Assembly (NCBI GenBank): GCA_949126835.1
Contig: OX421497.1
Span: 6,473,854-6,537,853 of the forward strand
DNA length: 64,000 nucleotides
Source of the DNA: Anisus vortex
Taxonomy: Eukaryota > Mollusca > Gastropoda > Planorbidae
Reading direction: 5' to 3'
Part shown: positions 1-11,748 of the stretch, piece after piece
Position numbering within the stretch: position 1 is the first letter of the stretch
Layout: each line of letters starts with the position of its first letter
Position numbers and translations under genes: made by a program
The notes under the pieces: model-generated
The model's database searches: none
What the model was told of the DNA's origin: nothing
Seen by the model: the letters and a program-made list of their open reading frames with translations, nothing else

Positions 1-1
1 A

Positions 2-1190
2 GAAGTAGCGGAGAAGGAGAAACTAGGAATTATAGAAAGATCCTCATCAGACTTTAGTGCCCCAGTAGTCCTCGTAAAGAAAAAAGACGAGACAACAAGA
101 TTTTGTGTCGATTTTCTGAGACTTAACGCAGTTACAGAGTATGACGCAGAACCGATTCCCGACCAAGAAGAACTCTTTAGCAAATTGAATAGTGCAAACT
201 ATTTTTCAAAATTGGATCTTACAAAAGGCTATTGGCAGATAAGCCTTAAAGAAGATTGCAAGAGATTCACCGCTTTTGCCACTCCCTGGGGACTATATCA
301 TTTTAATTACCTATTTTTTGGACTGTCCACAGTACCTGCAACATTTGCTAGATTAATGTGCATTGTTTTGCAGGGTTTAGACAATGTGGTTTCATTTTTT
401 GACAATATTTGTATATATAGTGATTGTTTCAGCCAGCATATGGAAACACTTGACAAATTTTTTTCTAGACTGAAGGAGGCGGGATTAACTGTAAAGCCAG
501 CAAAGCTAGAACTAGGGTTCGAAAAAATAAGCTTCCTAGGGCACGTGGTAGGAAAGGGGGTCATAACCCCTGAGAAAACAAAAATAGAAAAAAAATATTC
601 AATCTTTCCGTACCGCGTACAAAGAAACAGGTCAGAGCGTTAGTAGGGCTGATATCATACTACTCTAAATTCATCCCAGACTTTACAAGGGCTTTGACTG
701 ACTTGCTGAGGAAAGACAAGCCTAACAGGGTAACATGGACAAACGAATGCCAAAGGGCATTGGAGTCATTACAGGGGCACTTAAACTCCCAACCCTTCCT
801 GATTCTACCTGATGTAAACAGTAAATTTCTCCTCCGCACAGATGCATCGTCTCGTGGGGTATCCGGAGTTTTGCTACAATATCGGGACGGGGCTTTGCGA
901 CCAGTAAAATACATCAGTAGAAAGTTGTTACCAAGGGAATCTCGTTTTTCGACGATTGAAAAGGAATGTTTGGCTATTATATTCTTGGTAGGTAAACTGG
1001 CCTTGTACTTAAGCAACTCAGAATTTACTTTGCAGACCGACCAGCGAGCCCTTCAGTACCTAAATCACTGCACCTATAAAAACTCCAGACTGACCTGATG
1101 GGCCATTTTACTCCAAGAATTTAAGTTTGAGGTGCAACATATACCTGGGGCACAAACCTACTAGCAGATTACCTCTCAAGAAATTGAGAA
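2..1190 (+). pseudogene. Ty3/gypsy-like retrotransposon pol relic (reverse transcriptase and RNase H)
   Basis: The reading frame is already open at the window edge and runs to 643, covering the RT palm and fingers: a KLDLTKGYWQI block with the first catalytic Asp, the TPWGLYHF and FGLS blocks, and the FLGHVV block near 535-550. The position where the YxDD box belongs reads FFDN (Asp 401-403, Asn 404-406), so the second catalytic Asp is missing. A frameshift in the A-run near 588-596 moves coding to another frame, which carries the SKFIPDF connection block and an RNase H domain with LRTDAS, EKECLAI and TDQRAL, giving the D-E-D acidic set. A TGA ends that frame at 1096-1098. The usual IPGxxxxxADxLSR end of RNase H is recognisable to about 1190 after another frameshift. 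No integrase or LTR follows. This is a dead, 3'-truncated element whose 5' part lies outside the window. Confidence 0.9.
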
Positions 1191-3022
1191 TTCCTTATTG
1201 TTGTGTGAGAAAAAAAACTGTTGACAACCATTAACTGTTAAAAATGTTAAATTCTACTTTAGTGAAGTGGAGAATTCTATTTTACATTACCTTCACAATG
1301 TTAATACTGATTTTCTATTTAGACACTGTGAAAGGGATAAGGTGTCTATTTTATTTTTCTTATTTTTTTTTACCACCCAACTGTCAATTACACTTACCTA
1401 TGCAGGAATGTGAAGGGAACATATATAATAGCTCCCAACTAGTTTGTCGTCAGAGCCTTGGGTTGGGGGGTAGATGTTGTGAGCTATTTTATATATGAAG
1501 TTATAATACAACACAATTCAACATACACCAATTCACCTCATGTTCTCCACATATCAACTCCAGTGAGATCAACTAGATCATTCTATACATTTATTTAACA
1601 CACTCTCTAACCAACACCGGTGTTGACTTCGACTGTGTTTTCTTATGTCCCTTCTACACCCTCTGGCTCCCTGTGCTGACCTCTTGACCCCTTACATGTC
1701 AATGGACAATATGTTTACTCAATTTAGTTGTCAGTGACAAGTATATAAATTGGATTAGCCTAGTTTTTGGTTACAGCCGAATACCAAACCACACCCAAAA
1801 TTTTACATTGACTTTTGGCCGACACCAAAAGTTTGAGTAAACCAAACCATTGAAAATGTAATATACCGATGTATAGTATATACATGTATTATTTAACATT
1901 TATTTTATTCAAATTATCAATAGACAGAATAATCGATGCAGCACTAGTGTTGGAATCTGAATTTCAAAGGTTAAAAAGATATTCAGCTAATGACCGAAAT
2001 TCAATATCAATTTCAATCAATTAGGCTTTGGTCGAAACTATGACAAAGAAGCCATTAGCCTACTTTCAGCGCCGAAACCAAATTTTGGTCAGCAACCAAA
2101 GCAATCTCAGCTTCAAGTGTGTAAACAAAAGTGCTATCATTATTAAATTACTCTAGACCTAAACTAAAGTGCTGAGTGATTGCTGAGAGCACATTTTTTT
2201 TAAATTTAACGCATGTCAATAAGCGGATGGGTCGGGTAAAGCAAAACAATGTATTTAGTATTTAGCAAGAAACCTAATGAATGACATTGTTTACTGTGAT
2301 CACAATTGATGAAAATATATATACTTTTTTTTACAAGAGTTTTTCTTGGTCGGTTTACAAAAATAGGTAGGGCCTACCGTATGGGGACATCCAATAATTA
2401 AGTAAACAAAAATCTGAAAAAGTTTGACAATTGTTGACATAGGGGGGGGGTCAAGAAAAGTTGACGTCAACAATGTTACTTTTTCTGAAAAAATTAATGA
2501 TGCAAATTTATAACGAAATTCTACATTTGTCCTGTGCCAATTGCAAAGCAAACATGTAAAAACATGGTTTTACGTTGATACAAATATAACAATTATTGAA
2601 ACTACATATGACATGTCCTTTTTTGTGTGTTCATCTCGTTAGTTTGTAGATCTATGAGTAGGTGGAAACTAATAAAATTGTTAGCAAGGCAAAGTGACCA
2701 ACCAATTATAGCAAGACATGGTGGCTGGAATAACAAAGGAACATAAACACATTAACAACTGTCTGCAGAGTGCGTTCAGAAACCCAGTTTTTGGCCACTC
2801 AGTACATACAAATTAGGTGCCAGAGACTGGCGTTTGTTATGTAAGCCATGTTAGCGATAGCTGGGATTGGCAATAGAACTAAAAACAACAATTGACCCTC
2901 TCTGAGATTATAATTAATGTTTGCAAAGTATTGAATGAAGTGTATTGTGTGAATCCAACATAGTTATTTTGAAATATTTCCTTCAGAAAAATAATTCGTG
3001 GCCCACCACATGAAGTCCGAAA
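1191..3022. other. A+T-rich DNA without a recognised gene
   Basis: No domain or splice-supported gene was seen. An 84-residue open frame at 1244-1498 begins with a hydrophobic stretch but has no recognisable family. The block at about 2407-2535 is a dispersed repeat shared with 4520-4640 and 13545-13630 and is listed separately. Confidence 0.5.
2407..2535 (+). repeat. Dispersed repeat R1, copy 1
   Basis: Contains a conserved core of the form AAGTTTGACARTTGTTGA followed by a G-rich run and an A+T-rich stretch. The same arrangement recurs at 4520-4640 and 13545-13630 in the same orientation. A palindrome GTTGACGTCAAC lies at about 2460-2471. Family unknown. Confidence 0.5.
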
Positions 3023-3024
3023 TA

Positions 3025-3675
3025 CAGGGCGGCCACAAAGTCCCTGGCCATTGTTCATAACTGATGTTCACATTATACATTTCTATTTATTCCGAATGGA
3101 GCACGTGGAAATCATTCAGCAGTCAGTTTCCAATTCCCCAAAGAAATCAATCGTAAGAGGTCTGCAGAATTGCAAATTCCCTGCTCAACACTCCAAAAGG
3201 TACTCAAAACTGACCTAAACGTGTCAGCAATCAAGCTGATGCAGGTCATTTGGCTATCTCTGTGCCCCTGTTCCTGGATGAGAATTTCCCTGGCTGCTGG
3301 ATTGGACATGGATCACAGCATCAATGGCCAGCTCGCAGTTCTGACCTCTCATCATGTGAATATGCCTTGTGGGGCATGATGAAAGAAGACACCAGAAAAA
3401 CATGTTAAGACAACACAAAACAACTTAAAGCTGCAATCCGTGCTTCATTAAACTCGACTTTCCCTGATGCTCAGCAACGTATTTGAGATTGCACCTGGAG
3501 ACGCATTCGTCTGTGTGCTGAGAATGACATATGCTTGTTTCAATAAATTTCATTGATCATCAAAGAGCCTTCCTTTTCCTCTACCAGTATCATGTACAAT
3601 TTTGTATATTATAACACTGATTTCCGTGGGTATATGCATAAAAGTAGAGTGACCAGGGACTTTGTGACCACTCTG
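3025..3675 (+). mobile_element. Internally deleted mariner-like (IS630/Tc1/mariner superfamily) element with intact ends
   Basis: The ends are terminal inverted repeats of about 26 bp sharing the core CACAAAGTCCCTGG (3025-3050 and, inverted, 3651-3675). Both ends are bounded by TA (3023-3024 and 3676-3677), the target duplication of the superfamily. Inside, about 3150-3245 translates to a helix-turn-helix-like block (STLQKVLKTDL) and 3278-3525, in a shifted frame, to a DDE C-terminal block containing FLDENFPG and WPARSSDLSSCEYALWG, which match the pattern FLDENFPG...WPxRSPDLxPxDFxLWG known from mariner-type transposases of insects and molluscs. Most of the catalytic core is missing, and stops and frameshifts are present, so the copy is non-autonomous. 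The element is about 650 bp, roughly half the usual autonomous length. Confidence 0.87.
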
Positions 3676-3734
3676 TAATTAGCCTACCTTTTATTTAATT
3701 TTAGCATCCCTAATTCTGATTTTAAATAGACTAA

Positions 3735-3806
3735 TGTATTGTTGCTGTCTACGTTATAGGTAAAACATTATGTATTGTTGCTGTCTACGTTATAGGTAAA
3801 ACATTA
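3735..3806. repeat. Perfect 36-bp tandem duplication
   Basis: Two identical 36-bp units (3735-3770 and 3771-3806) starting TGTATTGTTGCTGTC. Perfect identity indicates a recent duplication in otherwise diverged sequence. Confidence 0.95.
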
Positions 3807-4051
3807 AAATTAGGTCAATTTGAAAAATAAATTTTACAGCTCATACAGGAGTCTTTAAGAAGATGGATCATTCTTTCTTGTACAAATGATCACTAGTTTA
3901 TGAATTATTTTCTTAAGAGGTTAATACTATGTTTAATTTTGTACTCTTACAATACAAAAAATACAACAAAAGCCGAACATTTTAAAGGTTTTTAGCTTTG
4001 CCTGCTGGGCGGAGGATACTATTTTAATAGTCTGGACATCTGGCAACCCTA
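3807..4051 (-). mobile_element. hAT-like relic, TAGGGTTGCCAGA family, copy 1
   Basis: Read on the minus strand it starts with TAGGGTTGCCAGATGTCC at 4051 and continues through an AAAACCTTTxxAxTGTxCGGCTTTTGT block and an AAGAAAGAATG block that match the long copy at 21714-22586. The distal end is not clear, and the inner boundary is a sequence-similarity estimate. Confidence 0.65.
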
Positions 4052-5809
4052 GACAGGGAAGACAACTATACCGTGTGTATAAAAGAGGAGTAGTGAACAT
4101 ATGGTTAAAATAGAAGGCTAATTTACAAGTGCACAATTTCACCCTAAACTATTTAACAATTAACATTGTACCAAAAGCTCATCAGTGAAACGTAAAATTA
4201 TAAAAGATTAAATATTTCTATGAAAAGAACAATAGTAAACAAAAAGAAAAGAAATATTATTAAAATCCTCAGATTGGAAAATAAATAAATGTTGGAGGGG
4301 CGAGTAGGGAGGGGTAGAAACCATGTTTCACCCCCTTCGTGGCTACACCTATGACTGCCTATAAGAGTCAATTTGAAATCTTTTATACAAGTTTTAAAAT
4401 GTATTACAATTAACTAGGCCTATAGTATAGACCTTACCGTTCCAAATCTATTTTAAACGGGAATGCCAGCGTCTAAAATTTTGTAACATGTTAGGGAGTG
4501 GGGAGTAACGAATTGTTGACACAATTATATAGGACGGGTCTCTGAAAGTTTGACAGTTGTTGATAAAGGGGAGTGGGAGGAGGTGAAAATTGAGTAATAT
4601 TTGCATTCAATGGAAAAATAAATGATTAAAATGAAACACTCATTAATTTATATAAAACATTTTATTTATACATTAGTTGTGCTAACACCCACATAATGGA
4701 GAAAAAATGTCATTAAAATCATAAATTATACTGCATTGCCAACTTCGTGGCCTATATGCATATACCTTCTCTATTCCGATCTGAACCAAATAAAAACAAA
4801 TCGAAGGGTTGGAGAGGGGAACAAGGGGGAACATAGGGTAGAATTGTGCAACTTTGTGTGTGTGTGTGAAGGTGGGATGAATAGTGCACTGCAAGAGGTG
4901 GAAAAGAAGGTTTATTCTGATATGTAAACAAATATATTTTTGATAACTACTAATACTAATAGATGAAAAGTTAAAATAGAGAAAATTGTATATCTAAAAA
5001 TGTATTATTACCAGAGACGTATTGCAAAATCAGGAATCTTTTTAAAAGGTCTGTGGACCATTTTGTGAAACTATCATTATAAGTGTTACCATTTACCACT
5101 AGAGTGTAATCATTTCAATCACAGCCTTACAGGTCTATTACAAAAATACTTTATACAAGTACAGAGTTTTTAGTTTAAATTATTGTAATTGTTCATCCGC
5201 TTCAGTTTTGATCTTGCAAATAATGTTACAAAGATGTGTAAAATGGGGAAAAGTGACTCTCACTGTTGATTGATAATTTATGTCCTCTAGTGTTTCTAGG
5301 TTTAGTGATTTAACTAGGCTATACGTGTTACTCTTGTCAGTCGTAAATATTCACCAGTAATGTATGTCATGTTCTCAAATTTAAGGTTAGATCTCCTGTG
5401 GCAATACAGTTGAGACATATTTTTTTTTACAGACTCTTCCCAAAATACATCTTGTTAAATGAGAAAAAAATGGTTTTAAATTTTCAATACATTTGTCTAA
5501 AATTATGATAACTTCAATCTCCCCTCTTGGCTACCGCACAGGAAATCATTAATGTGTAAAAGGAACGACTAACTAGCTTTGACTGTCATACTAGTATGCA
5601 GTGACAGAGTATTTAGGACTAGGCTACTAAGCTAACAGTGAGAACTGTAAACCTGTAAGGCTCATAGGTCTATATTTGTAAGTGTCTCTGGAGAAAAATA
5701 ATAAAAATGAGATTCTAAATGCTATTGAAAATGAATAGGCCTTATATTACAACTAGAGGCTTCTTTGCATATTTAACAAAATGTTAAAATACACATTCAA
5801 AGAAATTAA
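4052..5809. other. A+T-rich DNA without a recognised gene
   Basis: No gene seen. R1 repeat copy 2 lies at about 4520-4640. Short overlapping frames at 4682-4927 on both strands have no recognisable domain. Confidence 0.5.
4520..4640 (+). repeat. Dispersed repeat R1, copy 2
   Basis: Shares with 2407-2535 the core AAGTTTGACAGTTGTTGATA, a G-rich run, and a downstream stretch ending in an AAAAATxAATGATxA-like segment. Confidence 0.5.
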
Positions 5810-5930
5810 GGGCCAGCGCCACGTGAGATTGTAGGAGGTTTTGGGGCATCTCCTCTTAGCTTTATAGCAACAATTTAAAAATACTTGCGCAATTGCCAAA
5901 TTAATTTTTAATTTTAATATTCATGGGCTC
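5810..5930 (+). repeat. Diverged repeat pair, copy 1
   Basis: Begins GCCACGTGAGATTGTAG and ends near GCGCAATTGCC. Aligns by eye with 6275-6410, which starts GTCACATGAGATTGTAG and ends GCGTAATTGCC. Family unknown. Confidence 0.5.
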
Positions 5931-6274
5931 CCTAAACTCTTATATGGGCCCCGGTACAGCGTACCGGCTGTACCCCCCTTTCATGGGACCTGACCCTACC
6001 AATTACAACTTTGTAGAATGGTAGTGGCTCTGCTAGGAAGCACAAATTTATAAGAGTGGTTGTAAAGAAAGACAGAATAATGAAACATGAAAATGGTGTT
6101 CTTGTTGGTAGGTCTACATCCTACATCGCTAATGAATAAGCATGGCAAAATCAAATTTATCCACCTTTATATTGAACAAAATGTTTCTCAATCAAATCAA
6201 TCATTATGGCAATTATGGCTAAAATAAAGGCACAGGTGAAGGAGCAAAGACCTACAATTTTAGAGAAAATTGAT

Positions 6275-6410
6275 AACAATTGTCACATGAGATTGTAGTA
6301 AGTAAGAGGTTTATCATTTATAGTTTATGGGCTTTACCACTCAGCTTCAAAAAGCAACCATTAAAAATGCATGCGTAATTGCCCATTTTAGTATTAGGTA
6401 GTCAAACCAA
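6275..6410 (+). repeat. Diverged repeat pair, copy 2
   Basis: Same order of blocks as 5810-5930 (CACATGAGATTGTAG, then AGCTTCAAAAAGCAAC, then GCGTAATTGCC), with a small insertion. Confidence 0.5.
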
Positions 6411-7549
6411 AATTGTAGTTTAAATTTAGACTAGATCTAGGCCTATAATTATAATGACACTCAGTTGATACATAATTTTTAATACAAGAATTTAAGTTCT
6501 GAATTCAATACTTATGAATTATGATTCAATTATGAAAAATTTGATAAAAAACAAAACCGTACTAAATTTAGTAAATTGGTAGTTTTTCCCCTGTGAAAGT
6601 GTCCATTTGTGGGGATTCGTAACTACTAAACAAAAAATAACGGTACCACAATAACAATCCTAGAAGTCCCAAAGATATACATATCTAGGTATGTTTGAAT
6701 CCTACTTTTTAATTCATTTTTTTTGGTCCGAAATGCTGTTCCGGGATTTTGAACTTCTGCTATATGATGGGTATGCTTATAAGGAAGATGTAAATTTAAT
6801 TAACAATATTTTACATTGAGCTGAATTGTTTAAGAAACATTACTATTTTAACCAACTTTGTTTGTGTTTATTGTTTACAATTTTCGTTTTTTTTATGTTA
6901 TTTTGTTGTATTGAAAATTGTGGTACATTTCAAACTTAAAATGAATATTGAAGATATTCTTTTTTTTTTATCAAACCTCTTCTTTATCTTTTTAAAACAT
7001 GTTTCCTCCCTACCTGCCAAATTGCATCACAACCATCATGGTCGCACATATTCAATTTCGCGTCCCAAAACTGTAATCGACTGTCCGTATCTTAGCTCAT
7101 TCACGCCATATTTAGGTCACTTAGGGGGAGGAGGCACGTGACCATTTTCCTCATACCTGATTGGTTCAATCTGCCAACTAGCTTGCCGATTTTCGCAATT
7201 TTATAGAATCAATTATTTTTTTAAAATAACAATGAAGTATCTTTTTGTTATTACTATCTCCTATGTCATTGTAAATCTGACGATCTTAGAGCTTAGGGAC
7301 AGTAATTAAGTTATTTAATTCAAATATCACATAAAATACGTCTTGACTAATTACTTAGGCCTTAGGGAAACTTAAATTTCATTAAGCCTAGACTGGAATA
7401 AATTGATAGGCCCACATATCTAATACTAATACCAAGTTTAAAGCTCTTTAAACTTTAAACTGTGTACGTGTAAGCACTAGTGTGTGTGTGTTCGCCCCCC
7501 CTCCCCCAACCTTGACTGCTAGCTAGTGACGGTCTGATGTTCCAGTTAG
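6411..7549. other. A+T-rich DNA without a recognised gene
   Basis: No gene or repeat family recognised. The 76-residue frame at 6911-7141 has no identifiable domain. Confidence 0.45.
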
Positions 7550-7554
7550 CATGG

Positions 7555-8060
7555 ACTTGCGATCTGTTTTTTTTTTGGGGAAAGTGATGCGGTACGGTAG
7601 AAGCTGGGGGGGAGGTGAATGAAGGGAGCTGGTATTATTTTTCTTCTCTACACGGACTTGTCATGTTGGCCTACTTAATATTGGGGGTTAGGGGGAGGGG
7701 GGTCTACAACAATGAACTATCATCATTAAAAAGCAGGCTTATTTCTTTCTTCATTGACTTGTAGGCCTAATAGTTTAAGGGGAATGGTGGTTGAAGGGGG
7801 GGGGGGGATAGTACAGAAGGGGACTATCTCGTCGGGAGGGGGGCATCATTTTTTCATTTATTATCAATTAAAGCAGGAGAAAGAGATGGGGCTTACTTTG
7901 TTTTCTTCACCAACCAATTTGTAATATTTTAAGGGGATGGTGACCATTGTGGTTGGGAGAAGGGAGACAATAATATCAGTAAATGTAGGAAAGGGATGAA
8001 AAAAACAATTTGGGGGGGGGGTGTAGAGGGGGGATCAACTCATTTATTTGTTCAAAGACT
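7555..8060 (+). repeat. Degenerate G-run-rich tandem repeat, about 150-bp period
   Basis: Three diverged units carry a TTxTTTCTTCxxxxACTTGT block followed by TTTAAGGGGAxTGGTG and long G runs (around 7625-7700, 7735-7800 and 7890-7945). G tracts of 7 to 11 occur repeatedly. No coding potential. Confidence 0.5.
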
Positions 8061-8425
8061 CCAATAATCTTTATAGGGATGAGGTGCTACAATAAGAAAT
8101 ACCATTACAATATTGAATTATATATCGTATGGCCTTATAATGTCTAAAAAGTGCCCTTTAGTTGTTTTAATTTGGTAAAGAAATAAAATGTAGAAATTTA
8201 AGTTTTCACTGTTTGATATAATATTTATACATACCTTATAATATCCCATTTCTTTCTTTTGAAAAGACTTCATTAAAACACATTTGTAAATTTAACAAGT
8301 AGAAGTAGGTTAAGATTGAAAAACACAATTATTCAAATTTTGACTGTTTGACTCTGTGAGTGAACAATGTACCGGTAGCCTATATAAGTATATTCTATAT
8401 AACTATATACATATAAAATATATAA

Positions 8426-8955
8426 TTTCATCAAATTTCATGTTGTAAAAAAATAAGTATAAGACGGGTAAAGGTGATTCATGTATACAGGTATGGCCCT
8501 TTTTATGGACTTTAATTGATACCTCTATTGTAGTTAAAAAAAATTGACACAGTTATGGCTCTTTGAGTGAATTAAATACTCGTCTTGAAATGTCCAATTT
8601 TATCCAAATGTCATGTTATAATAGGTTTTTAATAAGCATTTGTACACTGATTTATCTATAAATGTATGACCCTTGATATGGCATTTAATTTGATACCCTT
8701 ATTGTGCAATTAGGTAAAAAATTGACAAAGTTATGGCTGTTGTATTGAATTATCATAATTATGTACTCAACAGTACTGTACTCGTCTTGAAATGTCCAAT
8801 TTTATCCAAATGTCATGTTGTAAAACGTTTGTAATAAGCATTTGTACACTGATTTATCTATAAATGTATGGCCCTTGTTATGGCCTTTAATTTGATACCT
8901 ATTGCTTTCAAATTGGTACACAAATAAAAAAAGTTATGACGGTTAGAATACAAAA
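8426..8955 (+). repeat. Diverged tandem repeat, about 155-200 bp, three units
   Basis: Units begin around 8426, 8581 and 8781. The last two share CTCGTCTTGAAATGTCC, AATAAGCATTTGTACACTG and TATCTATAAATGTATG in the same order; the first keeps the TATGGCCC and TTAATTGATACC blocks. Each ends with an AAGTTATGxC-like block. No gene in it. Confidence 0.75.
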
Positions 8956-9350
8956 TTGCTAGTAAGTTTAAGTAAGTCAGCTTCAGTTTTCCTTCTTTGT
9001 CTTTGTTACTCAAATTTCGTCACTAAAAAATTCATTTTATTTATGATCCGATTTCAATAAATGATATACCATTGGAATCCTCTCTTTGAGACCTTTCTAA
9101 TGATATATAGCAAGATATTATTTATTCATTTTGAAAATTTCATCACACATACCTAACATATCCATGGTTTAGGCTACATACATACTCGAAGGATTGCTTG
9201 TCGAAATCAATTGTGGGTAGTGTTGTTATCAACTGTGGCGCTCCGTAGGTAATGTACACCTTTATTTGATTTTACAACACTGGAGAGTAGTTGTGGTAGG
9301 CCCGACCTATATAAAATTATAGTTTCTAAATATCATATGAAAGCCCAGGC
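8956..9350. other. Unassigned A+T-rich DNA
   Basis: No coding region or repeat recognised between the tandem array and the LINE tail. Confidence 0.4.
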
Positions 9351-9540
9351 TCCCCACTTTAAAATGGTGGGGAAATTATGCTTATCTTATCTTATCTTAT
9401 CTTATCTTATACATTACTGACACTCCTTCTATAAAGAAGATTATTGCTCATCCGTGAACCGAGTCTAGTCTTGCATTTTTATTAATGTTTTAAATGATGT
9501 TAAGTTACTAATAGGCCTATTCCTGGTTTGTTCAGGCAAC
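9351..9540 (-). mobile_element. 3' end of a jockey-like LINE, minus strand, with (GATAA)n tail
   Basis: The stretch from about 9395 to 9530 matches 17690-17820 and, inverted, 45425-45560, where the end of an RT open frame is recognisable. The 3' tail is five to six TTATC units on the plus strand at 9383-9412. The adjoining 9351-9373 forms a small hairpin TCCCCAC...GTGGGGA. Confidence 0.6.
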
Positions 9541-9560
9541 CCATCAGTGTAAGGCATACC

Positions 9561-9655
9561 ACTCCTTGGCTTTTTTTCTTCAAGATCTTGGCTTTTTTTT
9601 TATCCGAACTTGGAATATTGGCTTTTTTTTCGAGGACCTTGGCATTTTTTTTTTC
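9561..9655 (+). repeat. Short tandem repeat with CTTGGCTTTTTTT units
   Basis: Four diverged units of about 25-30 bp, each with CTTGG(C/A)xTTTTTTTT. On the minus strand these are poly-A runs next to the RTE relic at 9740. Confidence 0.6.
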
Positions 9656-9739
9656 AACAAAATATTAGCAGCATTATTTTATGTTTATTAGTGGTCAAAA
9701 TGTAGGCTATTATAGGGAAGCGACTATAAGAATAAATGT

Positions 9740-10650
9740 AAGTAGTCACTAACCCATCTTGGATGACGGCACTTCCGGCATCTTGGACGCCATCTTGGAT
9801 GACGATATTCCCGCCTATAGCTAGATTGGTAGTGGCACATAGGTCAGCAAATCTTTCACCGTTGTCGTTCATTTCACCCATTCCTTGCTTCCCCTTGGTT
9901 CCTTCATAACCCGTGTTGTCGCTACCAATCTTGGCGTTGAAGTCCCCCATGAGGATGATGATGTTCTTCCTGAGACCACCCTGGACCACATCTAGAATTC
10001 TGTCATAAAAGGCATCCTTCACTATCAATGGTTGGTGCGTAGCACTGAACGACATCTAGGTTGATGCTTCGCTTCTATTCGTTCGGAAGGATGCTGTCAG
10101 GATTCTGGGCCCATGCGCCTCCCATCCGATGAGCGCTCTTTGGGCTGTCTAATCCCAAGTATGGTGAGGTTATTGTTTCTCATCTCTGCCGCTACTTGCG
10201 CAGTCTTGCCTGTCTCGTACATTGTTCGCACGTTCCAAGTTCCAATTGTGGCAGTGGTCCTGGTGGAGATGATGGAGGTCGGCCTAGTAGCTTCCAGATT
10301 CTGGTTTTCACCACTCGGCGTCATATATTCCTCAACTGGGAATCTATCCTCTACCAGGACCGAAATATCTTTAGTTTTCTTTCTTGTCGGCGTTTTCGTA
10401 ACATACTGTTTTTTTATGTGACAGGGTTGTTAGCCCTGTGCACAACCATCTTGGGGGATGCCCCTCACAGCTATCCGGGGAGCTGCCCTTAATTTTGGGA
10501 AGGGTACCTTAGCCTTTGTGTTTCCACCCACTTCCTGCAAGGCAGCAGGTTCTGATTTTGGTCCGCCCTGTGTATTTGATTTCCCCAGTACCTAGCATAT
10601 CTGGTGGGCATTCCCCTGTCCGCCACTTTTAGGCGCCCGATGGGAGATCA
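9740..10650 (-). pseudogene. RTE-like LINE 5' region and AP endonuclease domain, broken
   Basis: On the minus strand 10324-10097 encodes TATIGTWNVRTMYETGKTAQ, the start of the APE-type endonuclease of RTE-like LINEs (often mis-annotated as craniofacial development protein 2). Farther on, 10055-9800 encodes KDAFYDR, IILMGDFNAKIGSDNTGYEG and MNDNGERFADLCATTNL, the GDFN block of the same domain. The middle of the domain is lost, the frame shifts near 10045, and the catalytic SDH end and the reverse transcriptase are absent. The last segment holds a short internal duplication encoding VIQDG twice. The sequence at 10400-10650 fits the upstream untranslated region of the element. 5' fragment, dead. 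Confidence 0.85.
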
Positions 10651-11748
10651 GAAACTCCACACGAGACTTAAAGTATACAACTTATTAACACAAACCCAAG
10701 AAACAGCGGTGCCAGCTAAATATCTATGTTAAACTCATTCACTGACTGGTCCTTTAGTATAGGAATTAGAAGAAAAAATGAACCTTTAATTTTACTTATT
10801 GGTGTGGCAGTCTGCAATTCTTTATAATTATATATTAATTAATGCAGGGTTCATATACTTTTGGAAAACTGACCTGATTTTTTCAAGTTCTGGAAAACTG
10901 GCCATACTTTTAAAAAGTTTGTGAATTTCACAAAAACGGACAAAAGATGCAAAAACACTTAGTTTTAAATGGGTTTTTTAAGGGAATAACCATGTTCTTG
11001 AGAAGTCGTAAATTCTATCATGTTTTTTAGAATAAGTTTTTAAACATTTACAAACTCATTTTTATCTGGACAAATTATACAATGCCAGTAAACAATAGGA
11101 AATTTCACACAAGCTGAAGAAGATTAGTGTGTGAATTGTTTTGTAAAGTTTGTGAAAAGTTGGGTGGATTTTAAAAATTAATTTAGTGAGTAAGAAAGCT
11201 GACCTTTACCCTGTCATAATTCAAGCTTATCACTATCATGGTATGCAAGTAGACTGCTTGTAGTTTCATAAATCTGGATTTTAAAGCAAAAAAAATAATT
11301 GTATATATCATTATTATTTGAAGGGAATGGGGCTATCGGGCTATCTTTGTGTGTTGGAGGTGTTAGCTTGACAAACACGATTGAAATATAGTCTGGGAAA
11401 GGAGTTGGCTTGGGAGGGGAGGGGGGCGCAAAACCTTTCAAGGGCATACAACCACACAGTAATATGTAATGTAAGAAAATACCCTAGTGCCAGGTTGGCA
11501 CCGCGTCCATGAATGCCCTTATCAGGGTAATTTAAAGGCCATTAAATCGAGATTATCTCACCGAGTTACGGACCTTCATTTCTTGAAGTGCCTACACTCA
11601 ATACGATTACATCGATATTTCGCTGCAATAAAAAAAAATTAAAATCATCCGTTAATTTTTTTAAATATTCAACCTACCATAAAGACATACCACGCATCAG
11701 CGAGAAAAGCGTAGGCCTATATTATGCGCCCCCGAAAACCCATTAACG
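10651..11748. other. A+T-rich DNA without a recognised gene
   Basis: No gene recognised. The block at 10849-11170 (GCAGGGTTCATATACTTTTGG, then repeated TTTGTGAA-type phrases) resembles the degenerate flank of the 39-bp array at 54.06-54.77 kb, but the relation is weak. Confidence 0.4.

Noticed and set aside
1244..1498. 84-codon frame with a hydrophobic start
   Set aside because: No family resemblance, A+T-rich composition, no splice or promoter support.
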